Below, piece by piece: positions 48,600 to 58,860 of a stretch of DNA of 64,000 nucleotides. The stretch comes from Ceriagrion tenellum (lineage: Eukaryota; Arthropoda; Insecta; Odonata; Coenagrionidae). Made by a program: the position numbers and the translations under genes. The stretch is taken from positions 135,275,747 through 135,339,746 of the forward strand of contig OY720636.1 of the NCBI GenBank assembly GCA_963169105.1, read 5' to 3'. Below the pieces are notes generated by a model. That model made no database searches and was not told the DNA's origin. It saw only the letters and a list, made by a program, of their open reading frames with translations. Position 1 is the first letter of the stretch. Each line of letters opens with the position of its first letter.

Positions 48600-51470
48600 G
48601 AACAAGTACGTGGGATATATGAACAAGGAATAGGAAGTTAAAACTAGATAAATTACAGAGAGAAATAGGCAAGAATAAAATCGATACTATTGCACTGAGC
48701 GGAGCTGGAAGGGAAGGAGAATGGGTGATGCCTTCAGATAGCTTTAGGATGCTGATTAAAGGAAAAGTCTACAGGAATAGATGAGAGTAACTAGATGGTA
48801 GCTGTGAGGTTAAAAAGTGAACCATTAAAGACCCTTATCATTCAAGTGTACGTATCCACGTCAGAAGCAGATAGAGAGGAGAATGAAGTAGTCTATGAGC
48901 CGGTTTATGAGAAGAATAGTAAGGAAAAAGTGAGAGCTGTGATAATAGGAGATAGGAACAGTTTTGCTGGAAGGGGCCGAAGAGGTATCGCATTAAAAGA
49001 CTATTATTTGGGTAACATTGACAAATACGTAGAGAGATTGATAGCACTCTGTGACAAGAACAACCTTATGGTGGCAAACACTTGATTTATGAATCGCGAA
49101 AAGAGACTATTCACATGGTAAAGTCCATGGAATACATAAAGTTACCATACACATTTTATTCTAGTCCATCAAAGATTATAGAACTGCTTTAATAATACAA
49201 AGATCCTTCCAGATGCTGATGCCAACTCGGCCCGACCTATTGATCCGAGAAAGCTGAAAGATGTGAAAGAGATTATAACAGTATTTTAGAAATGGGATGA
49301 GAGAAAGTTAGAATATGAAGAGACGGCCTTCACGGCAACTTTGGAGGAGAAGTTGCAAGTTTTAAATTATAAAATGTGCACCAAGAAAGACTGGAATGAT
49401 ACGATGAATATTATTATAGGAGCTCTGGCACAAGAGGTGGGGATAGTTAGAGATAGCAGGATTAAGAAAGGAAATGTGATTATACAGGCTATGGGAGAAG
49501 GAAGTTCAGGATGTTAAACAGTGCACTAAAGAAGGAGACGGATAAAGCTCGAGAGGACCAAATGAAGGAACTATCAATCAAAGGAGGAACTGGAGAAGGT
49601 AGGGAAATTGAAAGAGTTTCCACAGATTTACTATTATGAGTACAACCGGTTTTGGCAAATACGCCATCGTCAGGTACACTGCCGAAATCCGTTGTACTCA
49701 TAATAATAAATCTATGGAAGATACAAAGTTTGGTTTACTACACTTCCAACTTTTCTCTAGGTGAAGACTTCAACATTTGAATCATATATCATTTTGAATC
49801 ATATCAATCGGAAGAGTTGTTTAATAACGCGATGCACCAAACTGAGAGTGAACCACGAAAGATTAGTAAAAAGGGAATTAATGATAAGGAAATGAAACTA
49901 TCAGCAGATATGGAAGAGATGAAGGTTATAAGGAAACGGTACATAGAATAATCATACTGTGCGAATGAAAAAAACGGAAGAAAGAACTAGAAAATGAAGA
50001 ATCTGATTATGAGGAGGTGCAAGAGTGAAAGATGTAGTAAAGAGAGCAACAGCGGACCTGAGGAACGAGAAGGGAGTAGGATGAGATGGAATTCCTGTAG
50101 AGGAGCAGCAGGCCTTCGGGAAAGAGCAATTAGAAAATTCGCCGATATAATCAATAAAATATATGAAACAGTGGAATGGCAAGATGACTTCTAAAAGACA
50201 ATAATGGTATATTTGCCAAATAATACTGATACTTACCTCTCTAATGAATTTTGAACGATCAGCTCAATGTCTATGAAACAAAGGTAATGATCTGAACCAT
50301 AAAGAGCAAAATTGATAGAAATATAAAAGGAAACTTGTGAGGAGACCAGCTTGGATTCCGAAGAGGAACAAGAAACACAATTTAGATATGTAATTCTGAC
50401 AGAAAAGATGCTGGAAGTAAACAAGGAGATGTGTATCTGCTTTATTAACTATGAGTAGTCATCTCATCGGATGAAATGGGAAGTGCTAATCAAGATCCTA
50501 AAAGGAATTGGAATAGAGTGGAAAGATGGAGGGATAGTAAAACCATTCCTCCTGGATCAAAGAGTAGCAGTGCGAATCGAAGAGGATGAGACTGATGAGA
50601 TAACTCTAGGAAGAGAAGCGAGACAGGGACATCTTTTCAACATTTACAGAAACAAAATAACAGAGTAAGATTTGAAAGTTATCGGCAGGAAAATGGTTGG
50701 AGGAAATAAATTAAAGACTAACAAATATTCAGATGATCATGGTGTGACAGCAGTGGGGAGAGGAACTACAAGGGTTGGTACAAGAGATAAAGACAAAAGA
50801 GGAATATGGAAGGAAAATTAATTTTGACGAATGGAGGGTAGAGAGAATCTCAAAAGAGGGCCATGAAGTGAAAATCAAGTTGGAAAGCGAGCAAGTGAGG
50901 TTATTTAAGTACCTCCTTGAAAAGAATACTACACCTGGAATGGGTACTGTACACAAGAAATTAACAGTAGGATTGCTCAGGGAAAAATAGCATTCATACA
51001 AGGTTGGGAGCTCCTGACAGCTAGGAGTATCAACATGAATTTTTAAAAATATTAACAAGTTTTTTATATGGAGTATATTTTCTAAAGGATTGGACACGTG
51101 GACAATGAGGAAAAGGGAAAGAAACCTTGAAAGCTTTGAGACATGGCTATGGCAAAGGTGGAGAAGGTACGATTGAAGTATTAGGTTAAAAAAAGAGGAA
51201 GTACTGAGAAGAATTGGAGAGGATCTAACTACATTGAAAAGTTTGAAGAGGAGAAAGGCTAATTGCATTGATCACATTTTTTGCAGAAAGTCGTAATAAA
51301 AGAACAGATTATCGGAATAAAAGGAAGATGATGGAAAAGTTTGAGAAAAGAAAAGTGATGAGAGAAGGGACGTACAGAGCAATGAAGAACCTCACCCAAA
51401 TCAGTAATATCTGCAGTTTCATTAAAACCTGAGACAGATGTATAAAAACGAAGAAGAAGGTATGTTTTCA
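48600..51470 (+). pseudogene. RTE-type LINE, nearly full length, heavily decayed
   Basis: Plus strand, in many shifted frames. Endonuclease: KNKIDTIALSGAGREGEW and PSDSFRM (48670-48765), LKTLIIQVYVSTSEADREEN, VIIGDRNSFAGRGRRG (48944 on; canonical G-D-F-N is now G-D-R-N), ERLIALCDKNNLMVANT, then FMNREKRLFTW. Linker 49200-49610. Reverse transcriptase fingers: ADLRNEKGVG, RKFADIINKIYETVEWQDDF (50120-50192), DQLGFRRGTRNT (50349 on), EKMLEVN, then WEVLIKILKGIGI, REARQGHLFNIY (50610 on) and the catalytic box as KYSDD (50724-50738; usual F-A-D-D). Carboxy end: EEVLRRIGEDLTTLKSLKRR and KANCIDHI (51198-51285), KSLRKEK, then DRCIKTKK. Loss of the GDFN Asn-adjacent Phe, dozens of stops and an internal Penelope-type insertion (49617-49719) show it is long dead. 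Confidence 0.85.
49617..49719. repeat. Penelope-type inverted repeat nested in the LINE
   Basis: Arms TTCCACAGATTTACTATTA (49618 on) and its near-reverse complement ending at 49718 pair over about 39 bp, with a 24-bp centre. On the minus strand the core reads CCTGACGAT, GGC-GTATTT-GCC, AAAACCGG: a perfect CTGANGA box, spacer T, 3-bp stem, then AAAA where GAAA is expected. It splits the linker of the RTE LINE, so it arrived later than that LINE. Confidence 0.6.
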
Positions 51471-52357
51471 AGGTTGATCGGTAGATATTTGTTTAAATTT
51501 TGGCACGATTCATGGCATGTGTCTTCAAAAATTGACTACCTCTCAAATTATATCATGGAAATCTGATATTGATACATTGGTATAATCGCTGATTTTTTTG
51601 ATCGAGATTGATGTAATCTTTTGTCTTGTATTAATTATTCCGTTATTTGACAAAAGTCTTTTGCGAGGTCTCTAAAGCTTCACTCTCCATCAGCTTCAGT
51701 AATTTCCACCCGCTCATTTCGACCAGCCTTCTTATCCCACTTCCTGCACTTTTTTCCTCCCTTTTAGAAAACCCACTAACTTTCCTACTTCTCACCCTCA
51801 TTCTTCTCCTAAGGGAGAGTGAAAGGGATACGAAGCAAAGTGGACGGAAGTTCTTCTTCACTATCCATGAGGGACCCGCTTTATGGCCAGCAAGAAAGAA
51901 GCAGGCTGAAAATTGAGGTGGAAGAAGAAAGTAATGTTGAATGGTGGACTTTGTTTCGAGGTCTCCAAAGGTTTTGTTTCACAGGAGGATGGAGTTGTAA
52001 GTCCATCCGAAAGGTAGGGTCGAATTCATTCATTGACTACTGCAAGTTTGCATTGGATTCTTAAAAATCCTACTTGTTCTCAAAAGAGCTCTTTTCTCTT
52101 ACCAATATTATTTTGTTACAGAGTAGCAGTGATGCGAGTACACATTGAAAGAAATGGAAATATGTCATTTCAGACGTATGGCTATCTAAAAATAGATATA
52201 AGGACACAAGCTCCTACAAATATTTTAATGGTGGTCCCTTGAATTGCGTTTAAGGCAAAGATGCGATTTTTTACGTATCATATGGCGTACAGATCTTTAA
52301 AGTGTATTTCCAGTAAAATGGAAGGGAAAACTTGCTTTGTGAAGAGTCAAAAGAAAT
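51471..52357. other. Intergenic stretch
   Basis: 51640-51960 is pyrimidine-rich, then purine-rich, with short opposing open frames and no recognisable product. The remainder is AT-rich. Confidence 0.4.
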
Positions 52358-52520
52358 ACTATCGTTCGCTATTCGATTGCATTCAATTTTACTGTACCAA
52401 ATCTTTCGGTGTATATATGTGTTTAAATATACTTACGTACGCTACAATATTCTGTAAATAATTCAAATAATATAAAATATTAAACACAATGCTTTGAGTG
52501 TGAGTTTTCCTACGAAAAAG
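52358..52520 (+). repeat. Dispersed 163-bp direct repeat, copy A
   Basis: Starts ACTATCGTTCG, contains TAATATAAAATATTAAACA and GCTTTGAGT, and resembles 53298-53460 over its whole length by eye (roughly three-quarters identical, same order and almost no gaps). Copies lie in the same orientation about 940 bp apart. They may be solo terminal repeats or ends of a decayed element. Confidence 0.65.
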
Positions 52521-53297
52521 CAAATGAGAAGTGTCCATTCTTTGTGAGTGATTCTTAAAACTTTATGAATACCAAACGCTCAAATATTCAGAAATGCAAT
52601 ACTTCATTTTTATTCTTTTGCGGGAAATCATGGTCACTAAAGGAAATAACCACGCATATTTAACTATATCAATTTGATTCACCATCACGTCGCATTTGGG
52701 ACATCATCAAGCATAATCTGTGAACACCGAAGTGACGAAACTGAGCGTAAAATATATCGTTTTGCGAGAGTTCTCATTGCAAATAATAGGAGAAAACTCG
52801 AATCGAATCAAAGAATGTACAAGTGGCCTTGAATTTTGACAGAATAGCTACATCATTATATATTATAGCAATGTGGCGTTAAATAGCACAGCCCCAGTAA
52901 TAGCCACTCACTTGGCTTGTCGGATACATGCGCTTGTGGGTATACACAGGGAATGAGATAAATGGAGTAAAAGATGAGTATAAAATGAAGCAAGTGAAAT
53001 TGTAGGAGGACTATGAGATGATAAAAATGGTGGAGGAGGATTTAAAAGAGGATGACAGAGAGAAATAAGAATGCTTAAAGGAAGAATTGAGAAAAAAAAG
53101 AATTGGATCGGTGGAAGGTGAGGAGAGTGGTTTTGAGAATAGTAGGACTGAAGAGAGATAATTTATTGACTGTTTTGGTGAAAAGAGATGTCGCAGAATG
53201 GCATGGATAGGGAATACAAAGATACAGAAGATGATGAAAAAGTAAGTAACTTGAATAATTATGGAGAAAATGAATCCAGAGATAAATATCTATAAAC
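52521..53297. other. Segment between the direct repeats
   Basis: 52.5-52.9 kb is AT-rich. 52980-53280 is purine-rich (many GAGGA and AAAGAGA runs) and translates to Lys/Glu-rich scraps with stops that faintly resemble a LINE carboxy end, too weakly to assign. No intact product lies between the repeats. Confidence 0.4.
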
Positions 53298-53460
53298 ACT
53301 ATCGTTCGCGATTCGATTGACTTCCTGTTTTTATTGTACCATATATTTTGGTGTTTAAAACAGTTTCAATGAATGTACGCAACAATAATCTGTAAAAAAT
53401 TATCAAGTAATATAAAATGTTAAACATAATGCTTTGAGTTTAAGTTTTTCTATGAGGAAG
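53298..53460 (+). repeat. Dispersed 163-bp direct repeat, copy B
   Basis: Partner of the copy at 52358-52520: ACTATCGTTCGCGATTCGATTG, TAATATAAAATGTTAAACA and GCTTTGAGTTTAAGTTTT occupy matching positions. Confidence 0.65.
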
Positions 53461-54317
53461 TATGATTAAGAGGTTTATTTCCGTAAGATTTTGGGCACCG
53501 TGCGGTATATCAAGGCGCTTTAAATCATACTTTAGAATGGAGCTCATTAACTTGATTTATTATGTGATACTGTGATCTCAAAAAGGTTAATACTTTTTAT
53601 CAGCTCTGTCTTTATACATGGAAATCCACGAATTTTAAGCCTTGCTCGTTATGCCTCTACACAAGGGTGGACCTTCTTCCTTGAAATAAAAAAATGAGTG
53701 CTCTACAACAACTACACATTTTTTCGGACATTATACTAGTCACATTGATTTCAAAGGTTTGAATCCAGTCACTGAACCTACGGACCATCGTTTTTATATA
53801 CTGCACCGCCAATGTATCATCGTCCTTTTTTTATATACACGCCGTCCAAAGGTTTATTATAACGTGAATATCAACTTTGTGAAATAAATACGGGCCACCA
53901 GAAACGTACGGGATGCCAAAAAAGATATCAAATGAATTTTTCATGCATCAATCAATTTCCTGTGCTCTGATTTGTGCTGTGTACACGGATTGTGAGGAAG
54001 AAATCTAAAAAGCAGCAAAAAGTCTCTTCCGCTTGGTACAATAAGCAACGTAGAGAAGGTTTGTCAACCTTAGCAAGCACACCTCCGGCCTGCACAAGGG
54101 ATTCATAAGCAGACCCAAATTTGATTTCCGTTCATAGCGAGTCATTTCATCTCAGCTAGGCATATATATTTTTTACATTAAACAACGCAATGAAAATGGC
54201 TCCTCTTCCTAGGAGAACCGGGAAACTCAATGAGGCAGGGCGAGTGTAGGAAAATCTACTGATTTAGAGATGGTAATGGCTTTGATCTGAGAATTTCTAA
54301 AGTTGAAACCAAAACTT
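53461..54317. other. Intergenic stretch
   Basis: AT-rich flank of the piggyBac-like element. I see no gene or repeat. Confidence 0.4.
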
Positions 54318-55712
54318 TTAACACTAGAACCGACGAGGGGTCATTTTGACCCCTGAGGTTGTATACGTTTCATTGTCACTCTTAGAATTTTTGAGATAGG
54401 GTCATCGTATGTATATGACTTTAAATCGATTTTCATACCTAATTGGATGCCAATTAGGTAAAAGATAAGTATTGTTATTTATCTGAGGTACAGGCCCTCA
54501 ACCCCTCGGACAGCCAAGGGGTCAAAATGACCCAACATTTTTGTACATCGTTTTCTTGTTTGCTGTTCATGGTGTCTGCTTCGTTGTACATAAAATGGTA
54601 TGCACCGCTTCCTCTTCCCTTTTTACCTCTTCTTCCCTTGGTTCCCGAAGATGATAGCTGGCAGCCGGACTGGCATCAGCTTGTCTAGACCGCCGATTGC
54701 ATGTTATCGAATTTTGTCTCCCAAATTTTTTCCCTTGCCTTATCCTGTCTCTCACAAAGTATCAAATGCCGTTTCTCGGTTCTTTCCCCGGTTTTATTTT
54801 GTATACTTCCTGGCTACAGACTAATGCATTCAGCGACGCACATGCAAGCTGTTGAGCCGTGTCCTCCTTACAAATTATACCCTTACCTTGTGTACTCATT
54901 TACAAAATATCAAAATGTGGTTTCCCTTCTCTATCCCAGGTTGTCTGGGATTGGCAGTACACAGTCAATGCTCCCGCGCGCAGATGGCCAGTCCACATAT
55001 TTTTCAATATTTTAGATTTGGCCGCAATAAATGCATTTACTGTGTACAGAAAAGTAACGGGTGAATATCTGCGGCGAAGAGAATCAATCAGAAAATTAGC
55101 GGAGGAGCTACTCAACAAATACCTTCCTACTGAGGAAACATCAGAATACGATGATGGAGAAGGTGAAGAAAAACGGGAAGAGAATAGTCAGGGTCGCGCC
55201 CGTAGAAAATGCCAGATTGGAAAGTGTAAAGGTAATAAAGCTTCCGACAAATGTAAATCATGCAAAAAATTTGTTTGTGGATCCTGCTGTCGCAAGATAA
55301 GCAAAACATGTTTGGTCTGAATATTGATGTGCTCTACAATTGTGTTTACTAATAATTTTATGAAAAAAGTCCTTAAAAATTTTTATACAAGTTTATAAAC
55401 GATAAAAATATTATTGCTAATTATAACTTATACAATTTTTAATTATTTTGCCGCATTTATGTACCCATATGTGATTTATGTACAAAATTGTTTTAAAAAC
55501 CGTATGTGCACGTGATCATAATTTAGTTTAACTTGCTAAAATGACAATAATAATATTACAAATTAATCGTTCTAAGTAGTATTAGATAAAAAATTGACAT
55601 GTATTTCTTTTTTAGGATACAGCAATTTATTTTCTAATTAAAATGAAGAGGGTTCAAAATGACCCCTTAGCGGTCGGAGGGGTGGTAAAACCTACGGCGG
55701 TTCTAGTATTAA
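54318..55712 (+). mobile_element. piggyBac-like transposon, complete ends, internally deleted
   Basis: Both ends are present. TTAA (54318-54321) is followed by CACTAGAACCG; the far end is CGGTTCTAGTA followed by TTAA (55709-55712). The inverted ends CACTAGAACCG and TACTAGAACCG differ at the first base only. TTAA target duplication and a CACTAG/CCCTAG-type end are the signature of piggyBac elements, which insert at TTAA and excise precisely. Subterminal motifs GGGGTCATTTTGACCCC (54337-54353), GGGGTCAAAATGACCC (54518-54533) and GGGTTCAAAATGACCCC (55650-55666) recur inside. The 1.4-kb length is too short for the usual 2.3-3 kb; only the end of the transposase remains, so it cannot move by itself. 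Confidence 0.88.
54967..55320 (+). pseudogene. piggyBac transposase carboxy terminus with Cys-rich finger
   Basis: The open frame (54859 on) becomes transposase-like at about 54970: VNAPARRWPVHIFFNILDLA, AINAFTVYR, then RESIRKLAEELLNKYL, an acidic linker (EYDDGEGEEKREEN), and a Cys-rich end with the spacing C-x4-C-x8-C-x2-C-x4-C-x2-C-C-x6-C before TGA. The W-P-x-x-I/L-F-F-N-x-L-D-x-A-x-x-N-A series and the Cys-rich finger are shared by piggyBac transposases, where the finger binds the transposon ends. The catalytic Asp-bearing core is missing. The surviving 117 codons are without a stop, and the finger residues all look intact. The 54545-54965 segment inside the same element is not recognisably coding. 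Confidence 0.88.
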
Positions 55713-55880
55713 GCACCCCAAAGATACTTTTTAGACACTTTTTTTTAGATTTTTGTAACATCAACTTCAAAAAATGTTCATTAATGTATAAACCAAAAGT
55801 CTTCAATGGGGTTGGGATGTTGCTTATTTTATTTATTCTTGAAGCCTTTGATTTACAAGGTGATAAAATTAAAAAAAACC
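55713..55880. other. Junction between the piggyBac element and the RTE LINE
   Basis: 168 bp of AT-rich DNA between the TTAA at 55709-55712 and the point where LINE similarity stops (near 55881). No LINE 3' UTR or tail is seen here. Confidence 0.4.
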
Positions 55881-58860
55881 GACTCCCTCTAATGTAGTCA
55901 TTCCTAATCCTGTCAGCTCTGGTAACCCCACTCATCTAACTCAGTATGCGCATTTCACTCTCTCATCTGTACTCTTAGTAGCCCAAAACTCAGCTCTATA
56001 GAGTAACACCGGTCTAATGATGGTCTTGTATATCTGGCCCTTCAACCTAGGTGGCATCCTTCTGTCACAGGTCACACCTGTCACTGACCTCCATTTGTAC
56101 CAGGCTGCAGATACCCTGACCTTAATTTCTAGGTTAAGGCCTCCATTATCTTCTATTACAGTACCCAGGTATCTGAAAGAGTCCTTCTTAGCCACAGGTG
56201 TTCCCGAGATGTTAACTGAGTAGGCTTGCTTTTTGCCATCAAACTCTCATACCATATACTTCGTCTTGGTTCTACTCACATTTAGCCCGAACTTGAGCAG
56301 TTTCTGAACCCAGGCATTCAGTCTTGCTAGTGCATCCACCTTTGATTCTGCAATAAGTACAATGTCATCCGCAATTAACATGCACCATGGTGCTTCATCC
56401 TGTATATCAGCTGTTATGGCATTAAGGACCAAATTGAATAGGTAAGGGCTCAGTGCCGATCCCTGGTGTAAACCAACCTGTACTTGAAAGGACCCTGTCT
56501 CCCCTGCCACTGATTTTACTCTTGTACTAATTCCATTATACAAATCCTTTATTATTTCGATGTAACTGACAGGGATATTCTTTTTATGCAGGTCCCACCA
56601 CAGGACCTTACGTGGTATTCTGTCATAGGCCTTTTCTAGGTCGATAAATATCATATGCAGATCTTCTCTCTCTCATTCGCTCTCCTATACTTTTCCACAA
56701 GCGATTTAACCCAAAAGATAGCATCCGTGGTTGATTTACCTGGCATAAATCCAAACTGGTTGTCAGAGATAGTAGACTCCCCTCTTATTCTCATCTTTAT
56801 GATCTTCTCCCACAATTTCATTGCATGGCTCATTAGCCCCTATAATTACCACAGTCCTGTATATCACCCTTATTCTTAAATATTGGCACCAGATAGCTCT
56901 CTCTCAACTCATCTGGCATTTTCTTTTCCTCCAAGATCTTTGTAAACAACTCTGATGCCCAGTCAACCACTGCACCACTAGTATGCTTCCAAACTTCAAC
57001 GGGTACATCATCTGGACCCACTGATTTTCCCCTCTTCATCCGGTTTAACGCTTCTTTTACTCCTTCTCACAATGTTTTAGAAAAAAGGTTAGATTTACTA
57101 AAAAACATCACAAGGGTTTGGGGGAACCCTTGTGATGTTTTTTATTAAACCTAAGCTTTAGTACAAGGTCTCTATATCTATTCTGCCATTCTCCTCATTC
57201 AATAAGATTACTACTACTACTACTAGTAGAGAATACTACTACAAAATACTGCAAAATACCTTCTCCATCGGTCTTAGATTCCTCCGTCCTTTACTAGGAC
57301 CCTTTCATTTTCATCTTTGATACATTTCACATGACTTATATCTTCACACTCTTTTCCCCTAAGCTTCGCTAATTTATAGCTCATCTTCTGGCCCTCTCTG
57401 GATTCCAGTTTTTCATATAACCCTTCACATGCCCGCATCTTGGCCTGCGCTACTGCTCTTTTGGCCTCCCTCTTGGTGCCCCTTTATATTTCCTTATCCT
57501 CATCCTATTTTGTTTCCTGCAATCTTTTAAATGCAACTTTCTTAGTTCTAATAGCATCCTGTACCTCCTCCTTCCATCACCATGTTTCCTTCTTATGTGG
57601 CCTCCTACTTTAGTTTTCCCCAATATGGCTTCTCCCTGTCTTCTGATAAATTTTTCCTTTTCATTCCGACTTTCATTTACACTTTTCCAAGTGAAGCTTT
57701 CTATTTTATCTTCCAACTTTTTCCTAAAATCTCTTGCTTTGTCCATTGCTTGTTCATCCATACATTCATTAATTATCCACCACTTGGTCTTTGTCATGTA
57801 GTTAGTGCCCTTCTTCCTCTTAAAATTAATAATAAATATTTCTATAACAAATATTCTATGCTGACTAGTAAGGGTCTCACCAGGTATAAATTTGCAATCT
57901 TTAATATACTTTAACTTCCCTCTCCTACACAACCCATAGTCTATCTGGATATTAGATTGGCCACTTTTATATGTGACTAGATGCTGAGGCTTCTTTTTAA
58001 AGATGGTACTTACTATTTCAAGGTCGTATGCTGCTGCAAACTGTAACAGTGCTCCTCCATCTTCATTTTTTCACCCATACCCCGTCCCCCATGCACCCTA
58101 TCAAAACCTTCCCGGTTCTTTCCCACATGACCATTGAAATCTCCTCCAGTGAGGATTCCTTCTTCCTCCGGAATGCTCTGCAGAACTTCATCTAACTTCT
58201 CCCACCAAATTTCCTTAGTCTCAACATCTAACCCAGCTTGCGGTGCATATACACTATGTTCAAGACCTCTCCCTCCAAGACTAGTTTCATAGTAATAATT
58301 CTGTCTGTTACTCTTTTTACCTCAACTATGCTATTTCTTAGTTCATTCTCCACAATGATACATACCCCATTCCGCTTGTTATCAACACAAAAATAAAGCA
58401 TCTTATATCCCCAACCTATATCCCTAGACTTACTCCCCTTCCACTTCGTTTCTTGTACGCATGCTATATTGATATTACGCTTCTTCAGTGTGTCAGCGAG
58501 TTCCACTGTCTGCCACCACTGCTTGAGCTTGCTTCTTTAGCCACATCCGCCCAGGTAAATGTGGTAAACCTTTCCCATTTTTTAACAGATACCGGGTGTT
58601 GTACCTGCTTGTCGCTTAAGGGGTACGCCCTAGCTGAACCATAACTCCTTTGCTGAAAATCCATAGTTTAGTTTTGGCAACAGTTTTTCTGGCCGGCTGC
58701 CCACCAGACACCAACCTCCCCTTATTCCATCTGGGCTCAGGAACCAGTATGAGCAGGGAACAGTAGTAGCCCTACTAACCCGGGCTGTGAATGCCGTCGT
58801 TGAGAAGTTATGATACCAAATGTGTCTAAATCTTGAAAGAAAATTAAATTCAAAGGGCAC
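55881..58860 (-). pseudogene. RTE-type LINE, well preserved, 3' end missing
   Basis: Minus strand. A likely 5' UTR lies at 58860-58520. Endonuclease: MELADTLKKRNINIACVQET (catalytic Glu present; 58506 on), KWKGSKSRDIGWGYKMLY, NGVCIIVENELRNSIVEVKR, then ILTGGDFNGHVG near 58150 and TSQHRIFVIEI near 57860 (catalytic His). Linker 57750-57050. Reverse transcriptase: MKRGKSVGPDDVPVEVWKHT (57039 on), NQFGFMPGKSTTDAIF, MIFIDLEKAYDRIPRKVLWW (56654 on), VGLHQGSALSPYLFNLVLNA, and LIADDIVLIAES, an intact A-D-D box. Thumb: FRYLGTVIEDNGG, RMPPRLKGQIYKTIIRPVLL (to 55970), then SGVTRADRIRNDYIRGS, where similarity stops at 55881. Frameshifts occur near 56833 and 56652, a TGA interrupts YMV-EFDG near 56247, and further breaks lie near 55940 and 57070. 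The protein would make a DNA nick and copy its RNA onto it. Confidence 0.9.
57088..57155. repeat. Palindrome inserted in the RTE LINE
   Basis: A perfect 19-bp inverted repeat (AAAAAACATCACAAGGGTT, 57100-57118, and its complement at 57125-57143) with loop TGGGGG, extended by imperfect pairing outward (TTAGATTTACT against the flank that starts ATTAAACCTAA). It lies in the linker of the minus-strand LINE and is not part of any LINE coding sequence I can follow, so it looks like a very small foldback insertion. Confidence 0.8.
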
